Source: Streptomyces reniochalinae (GTDB lineage: Bacteria; Actinomycetota; Actinomycetes; Streptomycetales; Streptomycetaceae). Taken from it: a stretch of 64,000 nucleotides of DNA. The stretch spans positions 62,001 through 126,000 of the forward strand of contig NZ_QOIM01000033.1 in assembly GCF_003323735.1 (NCBI RefSeq). The letters run 5' to 3'. The notes beneath the pieces were generated by a model. It made no database searches and was not told the DNA's origin. It was given only the letters and a program-made list of their open reading frames with translations. Made by a program: the position numbers and the translations under genes. Positions 24,841 to 33,400 of the stretch are shown here, one piece after another. How positions within the stretch are numbered: the stretch's first letter is position 1; each line of letters begins with the position of its first letter.

Positions 24841-26274
24841 TCACAGCGCGGTCATCACGTGCTTGACCCGCGTGTAGTCCTCCAGCCCGTACATCGACAG
24901 GTCCTTGCCGTAGCCGGACTTCTTGAAGCCTCCGTGCGGCATCTCGGCGACGAGCGGGATGTGGGTGTTGATCCACACGCAGCCGAAGTCGAGCGCCTTG
25001 GAGAGCCGCATGGCGGTGCCGTGGTTGTTCGTCCACACGGACGACGCCAGCGCGTAGTCGACGTCGTTGGCCCACTGGACGGCCTGCGCCTCGTCGGTGA
25101 ACTTCTGGACGGTGATGACGGGGCCGAAGACCTCGTTCTGGATGATCTCGTCGTCCTGCTTGAGCCCGGAGACCACGGTGGGCGCGTAGAAGAAGCCCTT
25201 GTCGCCGACGCGCTCGCCGCCCGCCTCCACCTTGGCGTGGGCCGGCAGGCGGTCGATGAAGCCCGCGACCTTCTCCAGGTGGGTGGGGTTGTTCAGCGCG
25301 CCGTAGAAGCAGTCCTCGTCGCTGAGGTCGCCCGTCTTGACCTCTGCCGCCGCCTTGGCGAGGGCCTGCACGAACTCCTCGTACACGCCCTCCTGGACGA
25401 GCACGCGGGTGGCCGCGGTGCAGTCCTGTCCGGCGTTGAAGAAGCCGCCGTCCCTGATGCCCTCCACGGCGGCCGGGATGTCGGCGTCGTCGAAGACGAT
25501 GCAGGGCGCCTTGCCGCCCAGTTCCAGGTGGACGCGCTTGAGGTCCTTGGCGCCGCTGGCGGCCACCTCCATGCCGGCGCGTACCGAACCGGTGATCGAG
25601 GCCATCGCCGGGGTGTCGTGCTCGACCAGCAGGCGTCCTGTGTCGCGGTCGCCGCAGACGATGTTGAAGACCCCCTTGGGCAGGATCTCGCCCATCACCT
25701 CGGCCAGGAAGACCGTGGAGGCCGGTGTCGTGTCGGAGGGCTTGAGCACCACGGTGTTGCCCGCGGCCAGCGCCGGGGCGAACTTCCACACCGCCATCAT
25801 GGCCGGGTAGTTCCACGGCGCCACCTGCGCGCACACGCCGATCGGCTCGCGCCGCACGAAGGAGGTGAGGCCCTCCATGTACTCGCCGGCGGCCTTGCCG
25901 TCCAGCATCCGGGCCGCGCCGGCGAAGAAGCGGATCTGGTCGAGCATCATCGGCAGCTCCTCCTGCCGGGTCAGCTCCAGCGGCTTGCCGCAGTTCTCGC
26001 ACTCGGCGGCCAGCAGCTCGTCGGCGCGCGTCTCCAGCGCGTCGGCGATCTTGAGGAGCGCCTGCTGGCGGGTGCCGGGCGTCGCGTCGCGCCAGGCCGG
26101 GAAGGCGGCCTCGGCGGCGGCCATCGCGGCGTCGACGTCGGCGGCGCCGGACAGCGGCGCCGTCGCGTACGCCTCACCCGTCGCCGGGTTGACCACCTCG
26201 GTGGTCCGGCCGTCAGCGGCGTCCCTGAACTCCCCGTCGATGTAGTTGCGCAGTCGACGCAGCTCGGTGGTCAC
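24841..26274 (-). CDS. Gamma-aminobutyraldehyde dehydrogenase-like enzyme
   Basis: 477 aa, full ALDH. Cofactor and catalytic blocks: QVAPWNYPAMM, LKPSDTTPAST, ASITGSVRAG, LELGGKAPC (general base) and NAGQDCTAATR (catalytic Cys). The C-terminal MPHGGFKKSGYGKDLSMY is typical of betaine/aminobutyraldehyde dehydrogenases. GTG start with GGAGGGG upstream. It is divergent from an Lrp-type regulator and a class III aminotransferase, a common arrangement for putrescine degradation: the aminotransferase makes gamma-aminobutyraldehyde and this enzyme oxidises it to GABA. Substrate inferred from context. Confidence 0.88.
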   Translation of the reverse strand: MTTELRRLRNYIDGEFRDAADGRTTEVVNPATGEAYATAPLSGAADVDAAMAAAEAAFPAWRDATPGTRQQALLKIADALETRADELLAAECENCGKPLELTRQEELPMMLDQIRFFAGAARMLDGKAAGEYMEGLTSFVRREPIGVCAQVAPWNYPAMMAVWKFAPALAAGNTVVLKPSDTTPASTVFLAEVMGEILPKGVFNIVCGDRDTGRLLVEHDTPAMASITGSVRAGMEVAASGAKDLKRVHLELGGKAPCIVFDDADIPAAVEGIRDGGFFNAGQDCTAATRVLVQEGVYEEFVQALAKAAAEVKTGDLSDEDCFYGALNNPTHLEKVAGFIDRLPAHAKVEAGGERVGDKGFFYAPTVVSGLKQDDEIIQNEVFGPVITVQKFTDEAQAVQWANDVDYALASSVWTNNHGTAMRLSKALDFGCVWINTHIPLVAEMPHGGFKKSGYGKDLSMYGLEDYTRVKHVMTAL

Positions 26275-26339
26275 TTCGCACCCCTCCTGCTCCGTTGTCC
26301 ATTGGGTGAGACTGCCAGCCTAACCGGCCGACCAACGTT

Positions 26340-26393
26340 TTCGATACACCTGGCCGCATCGAACGACGGATTCAGTTTTAACTCGGTTAGAAC
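26340..26393. promoter_or_regulatory. Candidate Lrp-type operators in divergent promoter region
   Basis: The 171-bp divergent spacer holds two palindromes. TTCGAT/ATCGAA lies at 26340-26345 and 26358-26363. A 19-bp imperfect palindrome GTTTTAAC-TCG-GTTAGAAC (one mismatched pair) lies at 26375-26393. They are AT-rich islands between the aldehyde dehydrogenase and the regulator, as expected for sites bound by the adjacent Lrp/AsnC protein. Confidence 0.55.
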
Positions 26394-26445
26394 TATGCGG
26401 ATTACATCGCTCACGGGTTGCGGGACGGAGGAGGTCTCATGCACA

Positions 26446-26934
26446 GTGGCACCTGTGGCTCGCGACTCGAAGAAGACAGGCGGCTCCTCCTCCCTGGATG
26501 CCGTGTCCCTGGCGATCATCGAACAGCTCCAGGAGGACGGACGGCGTCCGTACGCCGCCATCGGCAAGGCCGTGGGCCTGTCCGAGGCGGCCGTGCGGCA
26601 GCGCGTCCAAAAGCTCCAGGAGCAGGGCGTCATGCAGATCGTCGCCGTGACGGATCCGCTGACCGTCGGCTTCATGCGCCAGGCGATGCTCGGCATCACG
26701 GTCGACGGTGACGTCGAGCCGGTCGCCGACGCGCTCGCGCAGATCGACGAGGTCGACTACGTCGTGATCGCGGCGGGCTCGTACGACCTGCTGGTCGAGA
26801 TCGTGTGCCACGACGATGACCATCTCCTGGAGCTGATCAACAAACGCATCCGGACCATGCCGGGCGTGCGCTCGACGGAGAGCTTCGTCTACCTCAAGCT
26901 GCGCAAGCAGACCTACACATGGGGAACGCGATAA
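26446..26934 (+). CDS. Lrp/AsnC-family transcriptional regulator
   Basis: 162 aa. N-terminal helix-turn-helix (RPYAAIGKAVGLSEAAVRQRVQKL, about residues 38-61), then an RAM-type effector domain with GSYDLLVEIVCHD. Start is uncertain: GTG 26446 is the best in-frame codon after GGAGGAGG (11 nt); the ATG at 26439 is out of frame. The end overlaps the aminotransferase start by 16 bp, implying an operon. Probably controls itself, the aminotransferase and the divergent aldehyde dehydrogenase in response to an amine or amino acid. In S. coelicolor I recall a polyamine regulator (EpuRI) at the matching position, which makes this a candidate orthologue. Confidence 0.82.
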   Translation: MAPVARDSKKTGGSSSLDAVSLAIIEQLQEDGRRPYAAIGKAVGLSEAAVRQRVQKLQEQGVMQIVAVTDPLTVGFMRQAMLGITVDGDVEPVADALAQIDEVDYVVIAAGSYDLLVEIVCHDDDHLLELINKRIRTMPGVRSTESFVYLKLRKQTYTWGTR

Positions 26935-28325
26935 AAGTGAGCAAGGACAGTCACGCCGCCCAGGGGAGCAAGGACCTCTCCCGCACCGCGCACGACCACC
27001 TGTGGATGCACTTCACCCGCATGTCGTCGTACAGGGACGCACCGGTGCCGACCATCGCCCGCGGTGAGGGCGTCCACATCTACGACACCGACGGCAAGCG
27101 CTACCTCGACGGCCTGGCGGGCCTGTTCGTCGTCCAGGCGGGGCACGGCCGCGCCGAGCTGGCCGAGGCGGCCAACAAGCAGGCGCAGGACCTGGCCTTC
27201 TTCCCCATCTGGTCCTACGCGCACCCCAAGGCCGTCGAGCTGGCAGAGCGACTGGCCCACTACGCGCCGGGCGACCTGAACAAGGTCTTCTTCACCACCG
27301 GCGGCGGTGAGGCCGTGGAGACGGCCTGGAAGCTGGCCAAGCAGTACCACAAGCTGACCGGCAACCCGATGAAACACAAGGTCATCTCGCGGGCCGTCGC
27401 CTACCACGGCACACCGCAGGGCGCCCTGTCCATCACCGGCCTGCCCGCCCTCAAGGCGCCCTTCGAGCCGCTGGTCCCCGGCGCGCACAAGGTGCCGAAC
27501 ACCAACATCTACCGCGCCCCGCTGCACGGTGACGACCCGGAGGCCTTCGGCCGCTGGGCCGCCGACCAGATCGAACAGCAGATCCTCTTCGAGGGCCCGG
27601 AGACCGTCGCCGCGGTCTTCCTGGAGCCGGTGCAGAACGCGGGCGGCTGCTTCCCTCCGCCGCCCGGCTACTTCCAGCGGGTCCGCGAGATCTGCGACCA
27701 GTACGACGTGCTGCTCGTCTCCGACGAGGTCATCTGCGCCTTCGGCCGGCTGGGCACGATGTTCGCGTGCGACAAGTTCGGCTACGTGCCCGACATCATC
27801 ACCTGCGCCAAGGGCATGACCTCCGGGTACTCCCCGATAGGCGCCGCGATCATCTCCGACCGCCTCGCCGAGCCGTTCTACGAGGGAGACAACACCTTCC
27901 TGCACGGCTACACCTTCGGCGGCCACCCTGTCTCCTCGGCCGTCGCCCTGGCCAACATCGACATCTTCGAGCGTGAGGGCCTCAACCAGCACGTGCTCGA
28001 CAACGAGGCGAAGTTCTTCCAGACGCTGCGGAAGCTGCACGACCTGCCGATCGTCGGCGACGTGCGCGGCAACGGGTTCTTCTACGGCATCGAGCTCGTC
28101 AAGGACAAGGCGACCAAGGAGACGTTCACGGACGAGGAGTCCGAGCGGGTGCTCTACGGCTTCCTGTCCAAGGCGCTGTTCGAGAACGGCCTCTACTGCC
28201 GCGCCGACGACCGGGGTGACCCGGTCATCCAGCTGGCACCGCCGCTGATCTCCGACCAGAAGGTCTTCGACGAGGCCGAACAGATCCTGCGGTCCGTGCT
28301 GACGGAGGCGTGGACGAAGCTGTAA
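26919..28325 (+). CDS. Class III aminotransferase (putrescine/polyamine type)
   Basis: 468 aa. PLP-dependent, with TTGGGEAVETAWKLAKQ, AYHGTPQGALS, VFLEPVQNAGG, LLVSDEVICAFGR and the Schiff-base Lys at about residue 298 in ITCAKGMTSGYSP. The HLWMHFTRM N-terminal block and PIGAAIIS match the omega-amine:pyruvate/putrescine aminotransferase group (SpuC-like). Likely removes the amino group from putrescine or a related diamine to give gamma-aminobutyraldehyde. ATG at 26919 overlaps the regulator; a GTG at 26937 is an alternative. Followed by a hairpin terminator at 28361-28401. Confidence 0.87.
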   Translation: MGNAIKVSKDSHAAQGSKDLSRTAHDHLWMHFTRMSSYRDAPVPTIARGEGVHIYDTDGKRYLDGLAGLFVVQAGHGRAELAEAANKQAQDLAFFPIWSYAHPKAVELAERLAHYAPGDLNKVFFTTGGGEAVETAWKLAKQYHKLTGNPMKHKVISRAVAYHGTPQGALSITGLPALKAPFEPLVPGAHKVPNTNIYRAPLHGDDPEAFGRWAADQIEQQILFEGPETVAAVFLEPVQNAGGCFPPPPGYFQRVREICDQYDVLLVSDEVICAFGRLGTMFACDKFGYVPDIITCAKGMTSGYSPIGAAIISDRLAEPFYEGDNTFLHGYTFGGHPVSSAVALANIDIFEREGLNQHVLDNEAKFFQTLRKLHDLPIVGDVRGNGFFYGIELVKDKATKETFTDEESERVLYGFLSKALFENGLYCRADDRGDPVIQLAPPLISDQKVFDEAEQILRSVLTEAWTKL

Positions 28326-28360
28326 ACCGCCTCCTGCCGCTCCTCGCGTCGGTCCGTACG

Positions 28361-28401
28361 GGGGCGGGGGCACCGGTTCCAGTGACCGATGCCCCCGCCT
28401 C
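28361..28401 (+). terminator. Terminator after aminotransferase
   Basis: GGGGCGGGGGCA and TGCCCCCGCCTC pair over 12 bp with one mismatch around a 17-nt loop, 36 bp past the aminotransferase stop and before the ABC ATPase gene. Confidence 0.65.
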
Positions 28402-28456
28402 TCGTTTCACCCTCCAGAGGGAACGACGGATCGCGATGTTGAGTGGAGGTGCCCGC

Positions 28457-29233
28457 ATGGCCGCCCCGCCGGACGACGTGCTCTGGGCCCGCGGACTGCA
28501 CTACGCCTACGACGGTTCACCCGCCCTGCGGGGCGTCTCCTTCGGCATCCGGGAGGGAGAGGTCGTCGCCGTCAGCGGCCCTCGGGGCAGCGGAAAGACC
28601 ACTTTGCTGCGCTGTCTGTCCGGACAGACGCTGCCGGAAGCGGGCGAGGTCTGGTTCAACAGCTCCCCCGTGCACACACTCGGCCGCGCGGCCCGCGAGC
28701 GTCTGCGGCTGCACCGGTTCGGCTGGATCGACAGCAGCCCCCGCCTCGTCGGCGAGCTGACCGCCTGGGAGAACGCGGCCCTCCCCCTCCTGCTGCACGG
28801 CACCGGCTACCGCGCCGCCCGCAAGCAGGCCTGCGCGTGGCTGGACCGGCTGGACGTGGGCGGCTGCGCGCGCAAACGGCCAGCCGCGCTGCGGCAGGCC
28901 GAGCGGCAGCGCGTCGCCGTCGCGCGCGCCCTCGTCCACTCCCCCGCCGTCCTCTTCGCCGACGAGCCCACCGCACCGCTCCACCGCACGGACCGCGCCC
29001 AGGTCCTGCGCACCCTCAGCGCGGCCGCCCGCTCGCACGGCATCACCGTCGTGCTCGCCACCCACGACCTCACGCTCACCCGGACGGCCCGGACCGCCGA
29101 CGAGACCGGCGCCGCCCTCGCTGACCGGGTCTTCGCCCTGGCGGACGGGCGCCGATCGCGCGTCCCTCCCGCCGAAGAGCTGCAAAACCCTGCGAGACCG
29201 GAGGGCACCGCAGCATGCTCACTCTCCGTCTGA
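28457..29233 (+). CDS. ABC transporter ATPase with degenerate signature motif
   Basis: 258 aa. Walker A GPRGSGKTT, Walker B VLFADEPTAPL and H-loop ATHDLTL are intact. Where LSGGQ should be, the sequence reads AALRQAERQRVAVARAL: the downstream part of the signature helix is kept but the Ser-Gly-Gly that contacts ATP across the dimer is gone. MacB/LolD-type exporter ATPases are the closest in layout. ATG 28457 follows GTGGAGG at 7 nt; 28436 is possible. Overlaps the permease gene by 19 bp, so the two form one unit. Confidence 0.8.
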   Translation: MAAPPDDVLWARGLHYAYDGSPALRGVSFGIREGEVVAVSGPRGSGKTTLLRCLSGQTLPEAGEVWFNSSPVHTLGRAARERLRLHRFGWIDSSPRLVGELTAWENAALPLLLHGTGYRAARKQACAWLDRLDVGGCARKRPAALRQAERQRVAVARALVHSPAVLFADEPTAPLHRTDRAQVLRTLSAAARSHGITVVLATHDLTLTRTARTADETGAALADRVFALADGRRSRVPPAEELQNPARPEGTAACSLSV

Positions 29234-30399
29234 CCCTGGGGGCGCCGCCGCTCGCACAGCTGCTGAGACTGCTGCTCGTCTTCGCGTCGGCGGGTGTCGG
29301 CCTCCTGCTGCTCACCGCCCTCTCCCGCGCCGTTGAGCATCCAGCCCGCCCAGCAGGCGCCCTGCCGGGGCTGCTGTGGTGCCTGATCCCCCTCGCGGTC
29401 ACCGCCCACCTCGCCGCCGCCCTCGCGGAGGCCGAACCCGGCGCTCCCCTGCGCTCGGGACTGGACGCGGCAGGACTGGGCCCCGTGCGCCTCCCGCTGC
29501 TGGTCGCCCGCACGGCGGCGATCCCCTGCGCGGTGGGCGGCGGGCTGGCACTGCTGATCACGGTGCGGGGGCAGGGCGGCGCAGATGACGGAGCACCCGT
29601 TGTGCGCCTCCCCGGCGCCGCCGTCGAACTGCCGCTCGCGCAGGAGGCCCTCCCGCTGCCGGCCGCGCTGACGCTGCTGACCGCCGTTCCGTTGCTGGCC
29701 GCCCTCGCCGCCGCCCGGGCAGCCAGAACAGGGACGGCAGCCACCGGCGCCACACCCTGCGGTCAGGCTCCGAACAGGCGACGCCTCACCGGCACGGCCG
29801 CCCTCACAGCGGGTCTCGTACTGGCCGCCGCCGGGCTGCTGCTGGCCGCCTACGCGGTACGGCACACACCGGAGACCGCCCGCACGGGGACACCGCGCCC
29901 CGCGGAGCTGGCCTCCTCGCCGCTGGCCGCCGGGTGGCTGCTCACGGCGCTCGGACTGGTGCTGGCCGGTCCCGCGCTGACCAGTCTGGCCGGACGGCTG
30001 CTGACGGCGGGCCGGCCAGGGGCGGTACGGCTCCTGGCGGGAAGGGCCCTCGCCCGCGAGTCCGCCCTCGCCGGGCGCCCGTTGGCCGCGCTCGGCGTGG
30101 TGGGCGCCGCCGCGCTCGTCGCCGTCCGCGCACGGCTGGCGGAGACGGAGCTGCCCGCTCCGGGGCCCGCGGGGACACTGGCCGCGGCGCTGGTCGCCTG
30201 CTGCGTGGGAGGCGTGACACTGGCGGCGATGGCCAGGGCACGCCACTCCAGGGCGCCCCTGGCCGTACTTCTCGAGCGGCTCGGCGCCTCGCGCGGAACG
30301 AGGCGCGCGGTGGCGGCGGTGCGGGTGGCGGTCGTCGCGGCGGTGTTCGCCACGCCGATGCTGGTAGCGGGCCTCCTGGCTCCGCTGCCGACGCGCTGA
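29215..30399 (+). CDS. ABC transporter permease (FtsX-like arrangement)
   Basis: 394 aa, very hydrophobic, roughly eight transmembrane segments (for example LLRLLLVFASAGVGLLLLTAL at the start and VAVVAAVFATPMLVAGLLA at the end). The pairing with an adjacent MacB-like ATPase suggests an FtsX/MacB-type export or mechanotransmission unit, but I see no clear FtsX extracellular domain or signature, so the assignment rests mainly on context. Ala and Leu dominate. It converges on thiQ with an 83-bp gap. Confidence 0.65.
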   Translation: MLTLRLTLGAPPLAQLLRLLLVFASAGVGLLLLTALSRAVEHPARPAGALPGLLWCLIPLAVTAHLAAALAEAEPGAPLRSGLDAAGLGPVRLPLLVARTAAIPCAVGGGLALLITVRGQGGADDGAPVVRLPGAAVELPLAQEALPLPAALTLLTAVPLLAALAAARAARTGTAATGATPCGQAPNRRRLTGTAALTAGLVLAAAGLLLAAYAVRHTPETARTGTPRPAELASSPLAAGWLLTALGLVLAGPALTSLAGRLLTAGRPGAVRLLAGRALARESALAGRPLAALGVVGAAALVAVRARLAETELPAPGPAGTLAAALVACCVGGVTLAAMARARHSRAPLAVLLERLGASRGTRRAVAAVRVAVVAAVFATPMLVAGLLAPLPTR

Positions 30400-30482
30400 C
30401 CCCTGGGCCGCGCTGCGCGGTTCCCCACACGTCTCTCCCCGCGCAAGTGCTGCGACGGCAACGCCGTGCGCGCCGGCGCCGG

Positions 30483-31667
30483 TCACGCGTCCTTGGGCAC
30501 GTCCTCCCCGAACAGCTGGCCGGGGAAGAGGCCGGGCCGGGAGCTGCCGTCATCTGTTTCGGCGTCCCTCGCGTCCGTTCCGGGGCCGTCCTCGTCCGTT
30601 TCAAAGACCTCTTCGTCCGTTCCGACGCTCTCTTCGTCCGGTCCGGTGAGGGCGACCACTTCGCGTGGGTCGAAGACGGCGCCCACTTCCGCGCCCTCCT
30701 CGGGAGCGTCGCGCAGGGTGCAGGCGGCCTCCAGGGGCGGCCCGTCGTGCGGGCGCAGCAGCACGGTCACCGTGGACGCGTCCCCGCCACGGAACGTACG
30801 CGCCTCCACGGTGCAGCGCAGCCCCTCCTGAGGAGCACGCAGCGAGACCCCTCCTGGGCGCACGAGCAGTCGGGTGGTGCCCCGCGGGGTGCCCTCGGGG
30901 ACCGGGAGTGTCCCCCAGGCGGTGTCGGCCGCCTGACCGACCACGGTCGCGGGGACGAGGTTGTCGAAGCCGAGGAAGCGGGCGACGAACGGGGAGGCGG
31001 GGCGCTGCCAGACCTCCAGCGGGGTGCCTGTCTGTGCGATACGGCCCTCCCTCATGACCACCACCCGGTCGGCGAGCGCGAAGGCCTCGCCGTGGTCGTG
31101 CGTGACAGCCAGCACCGTGGTGCCCAGCCGCTGGAAGAGGGCGCGCAACTCGACGACGAGGCGCTCGCGCAGTCCGCGGTCGAGCTGCCCCAGCGGCTCG
31201 TCCAGCATCAGCAGCCGGGGCTCGGGCGCCAGCGCGCGGGCGAGTGCCACGCGCTGCTGCTCGCCGCCGGACAGCGCCGTCACACTGCGCCGTCCCGCCC
31301 CGGGCAGCCCGACGAGCTCCAGCAGTTCGGCGACCCTGCGCTCGGTCTCGGCACGGCCCGTACGGTGCATGCGCGGGCCGAAGGCGACGTTTCCTGCGAC
31401 GTCCCGCTGGGGGAAGAGCTGGTGGTCCTGGAACATCAGTCCGACGCCCCGCTTGTGCGGCGGTACGGCGCTCTGGTCGCGTCCGGAGAGCAGTACGCGG
31501 CCCTCGTCGGCTCGCTGGAGTCCGGCGACGACCCGCAGGAGGGTGGACTTCCCGCTGCCACTGGGGCCCAGCACGCACACCGTCTCGTGCGCGGAGACCT
31601 CCAGGTCGACCGCGTCCAGCGCCGTGTGCGTCCCGAACCGTACGGTCACGCCGTCCAGTCGCAGCAT
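30483..31667 (-). CDS. thiQ: Thiamine ABC transporter ATPase ThiQ, with acidic tail
   Basis: 394 aa. ABC ATPase with Walker A GPSGSGKST, Q-loop MFQDHQLFPQ, signature [15 protein letters not shown], Walker B LLMLDEPLGQLD and H-loop AVTHDHGEA, then an OB-fold regulatory region. The last ~50 residues are a repetitive acidic tail (TDEE, ETDED and AETDD elements) with an 18-bp period in the DNA, absent from normal ThiQ. ATG 31667 lies 2 bp after the thiP stop, with its GGGAGAG site inside thiP. Third gene of the riboswitch-controlled thiBPQ operon, which imports thiamine or its phosphates. Confidence 0.85.
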   Translation of the reverse strand: MLRLDGVTVRFGTHTALDAVDLEVSAHETVCVLGPSGSGKSTLLRVVAGLQRADEGRVLLSGRDQSAVPPHKRGVGLMFQDHQLFPQRDVAGNVAFGPRMHRTGRAETERRVAELLELVGLPGAGRRSVTALSGGEQQRVALARALAPEPRLLMLDEPLGQLDRGLRERLVVELRALFQRLGTTVLAVTHDHGEAFALADRVVVMREGRIAQTGTPLEVWQRPASPFVARFLGFDNLVPATVVGQAADTAWGTLPVPEGTPRGTTRLLVRPGGVSLRAPQEGLRCTVEARTFRGGDASTVTVLLRPHDGPPLEAACTLRDAPEEGAEVGAVFDPREVVALTGPDEESVGTDEEVFETDEDGPGTDARDAETDDGSSRPGLFPGQLFGEDVPKDA

Positions 31668-31669
31668 TT

Positions 31670-33400
31670 TCAGAACTCTCCCTGGCTGTCGGTCCTCACG
31701 CGCTCCAGCGCGAAGAGAACGGCCGTGCAGACGAGCATCAGGATGGTGCTCAGGGCCATCGCCTGGCCGTAGTTGGACTCCCCCGCGCGGCCCAGCATCC
31801 GGGCCACGGCTACCGGCAGTGTCGGGGTGTCCGGGCGCGCGATGAACACGGTGGCGCCGAACTCGCCCAGGGAGACCGCGAAGGCGAAGCCCGCTGCCAC
31901 CAGGATTGCCCGGCGCACCAGTGGGAAATCGACCTCCCTCCAGGCACGCAGCGGCGAGGCTCCCAGTACGGCGGCGGCCTCGCGCAGACGGACGTCCACG
32001 GCGCGCAGGACGGGCAGCATGGTGCGGATGACGAAGGGCACGCCCACCAGTGCCTGTGCCAGGGGCACCAGGATCCACGTCGAGCGCAGATCCAGCGGCG
32101 GCTCGTCCAGCGCGATGAGGAAGCCGAACCCGACGGTGACGGCGGACGTCCCCAGCGGCAGCATCAGCAGGGCGTCGAATCCGCGCACAAGTCGGCCGGT
32201 GCGGGCGGCGCCGCCGTTCGTGCGGGGGGTGACCGTGAGGGCCGCGGCGGCCAGTCCCCCGATCACCAGGGCGATGGCGGTCGCCACCGCCGCGTACGCC
32301 AGAGAGTTGCCGATGGCTTCCAAGGGGGCGACGACGAAGGTGGCGCCCTCCGCCTGTCCGGCCAGGTCACGGAAGGAGGTGAGCCCGTATCCGTCCGGCC
32401 CGTCGAACGCCCGCTGGACCAGTACGAGCAGCGGCACGACAGTCAGCACGAAGATCGTGGCCAGTACGCAGCACAGCACCGTCCACTGGCCGGCCCCCGA
32501 CGGGCGCCGTGCGGTGTGTTCGGCCGGCAGCAGACGGAGCGCCGTCTCCCGCTTCCGCAGCGACCAGGCGTGCACCGCCAGCAGTGCCGCCACAGCGGCG
32601 AACTGGAGCAGCGTGAGCACCGCGGCCGTCGGCAGGTCCAGCAAGGAGGCGGTCTGGCGGTAGATCTCCACCTCCAGCGTGGCGAAGCGCGGCCCGCCGA
32701 GCACCTGGATGACACCGAAGCTGGTGAAGGTGAACAGGAAGACGATGAGGGCCGCGGCTCCGACGGACGGCGCCAACGCGGGCAGCGTGATCCGCCGCCA
32801 CGCGGTGAACCGTCCGGCGCCCAGCATCCGTGCCGCCTCTTCCTGGCGCGGGTCCAACTGGGACCAGAAACCGCCGACCGTACGGACGACGACGGCGTAG
32901 TTGAGGACCACGTGTGCCAGCAGGATGGCCCATACGCTGGTGTCCAGCCGCAGTCCGACCCATTCGTCGAGTACCCCTCCGCGCCCGGCGAGGGCGAGGA
33001 TCGCGGAGCCGACGACCACGGTCGGCAGGACGAACGGCACGGTCACCAGGGCGCGCAGCAGCCGCTTGCCGGGGAAGTCGAGCCGCGCGAAGACCCAGAC
33101 GGCGGGCAACGCCAGAGCGAGCGTGAGGGCCGTGGAGGCCGCCGCCTGCCACACGGTGAACCACAGCACCTGAAGGGTGGCCCCGTCACCGAGCACCTGC
33201 CCGATCCGCTCCAGGTGCCACTGCCCGCCCGCGCGCAGCCCGCGCCCGACGATCGCAGCGACGGGGTATCCGAAGAAGACGGCGAAGAACGCCACCGGCA
33301 CGGCCATCAGCCCGAGCCGCACCCAGGTCCCCAGGGCCCGGGGGCGGGTGCGGCCCCGGGGGGCTATTTCACGGCGAGCGAGGTCCACGTCTTGATCCAC
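31670..33400 (-). CDS. thiP: Thiamine ABC transporter permease ThiP
   Basis: 576 aa, a double-length permease as in ThiP and iron permeases, with two EAA loops: EEAARMLGAGRFTAWRRITLPAL in the first half and LREAAAVLGASPLRAWREVDFPL in the second. About twelve helices. The GTG at 33400 overlaps the thiB end by 37 bp; GTG 33388 is an alternative. The substrate is assigned from the TPP riboswitch and ThiB upstream; by permease sequence alone, iron would be possible. Confidence 0.85.
   Translation of the reverse strand: MDQDVDLARREIAPRGRTRPRALGTWVRLGLMAVPVAFFAVFFGYPVAAIVGRGLRAGGQWHLERIGQVLGDGATLQVLWFTVWQAAASTALTLALALPAVWVFARLDFPGKRLLRALVTVPFVLPTVVVGSAILALAGRGGVLDEWVGLRLDTSVWAILLAHVVLNYAVVVRTVGGFWSQLDPRQEEAARMLGAGRFTAWRRITLPALAPSVGAAALIVFLFTFTSFGVIQVLGGPRFATLEVEIYRQTASLLDLPTAAVLTLLQFAAVAALLAVHAWSLRKRETALRLLPAEHTARRPSGAGQWTVLCCVLATIFVLTVVPLLVLVQRAFDGPDGYGLTSFRDLAGQAEGATFVVAPLEAIGNSLAYAAVATAIALVIGGLAAAALTVTPRTNGGAARTGRLVRGFDALLMLPLGTSAVTVGFGFLIALDEPPLDLRSTWILVPLAQALVGVPFVIRTMLPVLRAVDVRLREAAAVLGASPLRAWREVDFPLVRRAILVAAGFAFAVSLGEFGATVFIARPDTPTLPVAVARMLGRAGESNYGQAMALSTILMLVCTAVLFALERVRTDSQGEF

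Noticed and set aside
3737..28325. A single new polyamine operon or defence/secondary-metabolite island
   Set aside because: The genes are on both strands, separated by terminators and unrelated core genes; no biosynthetic or defence domains were seen.
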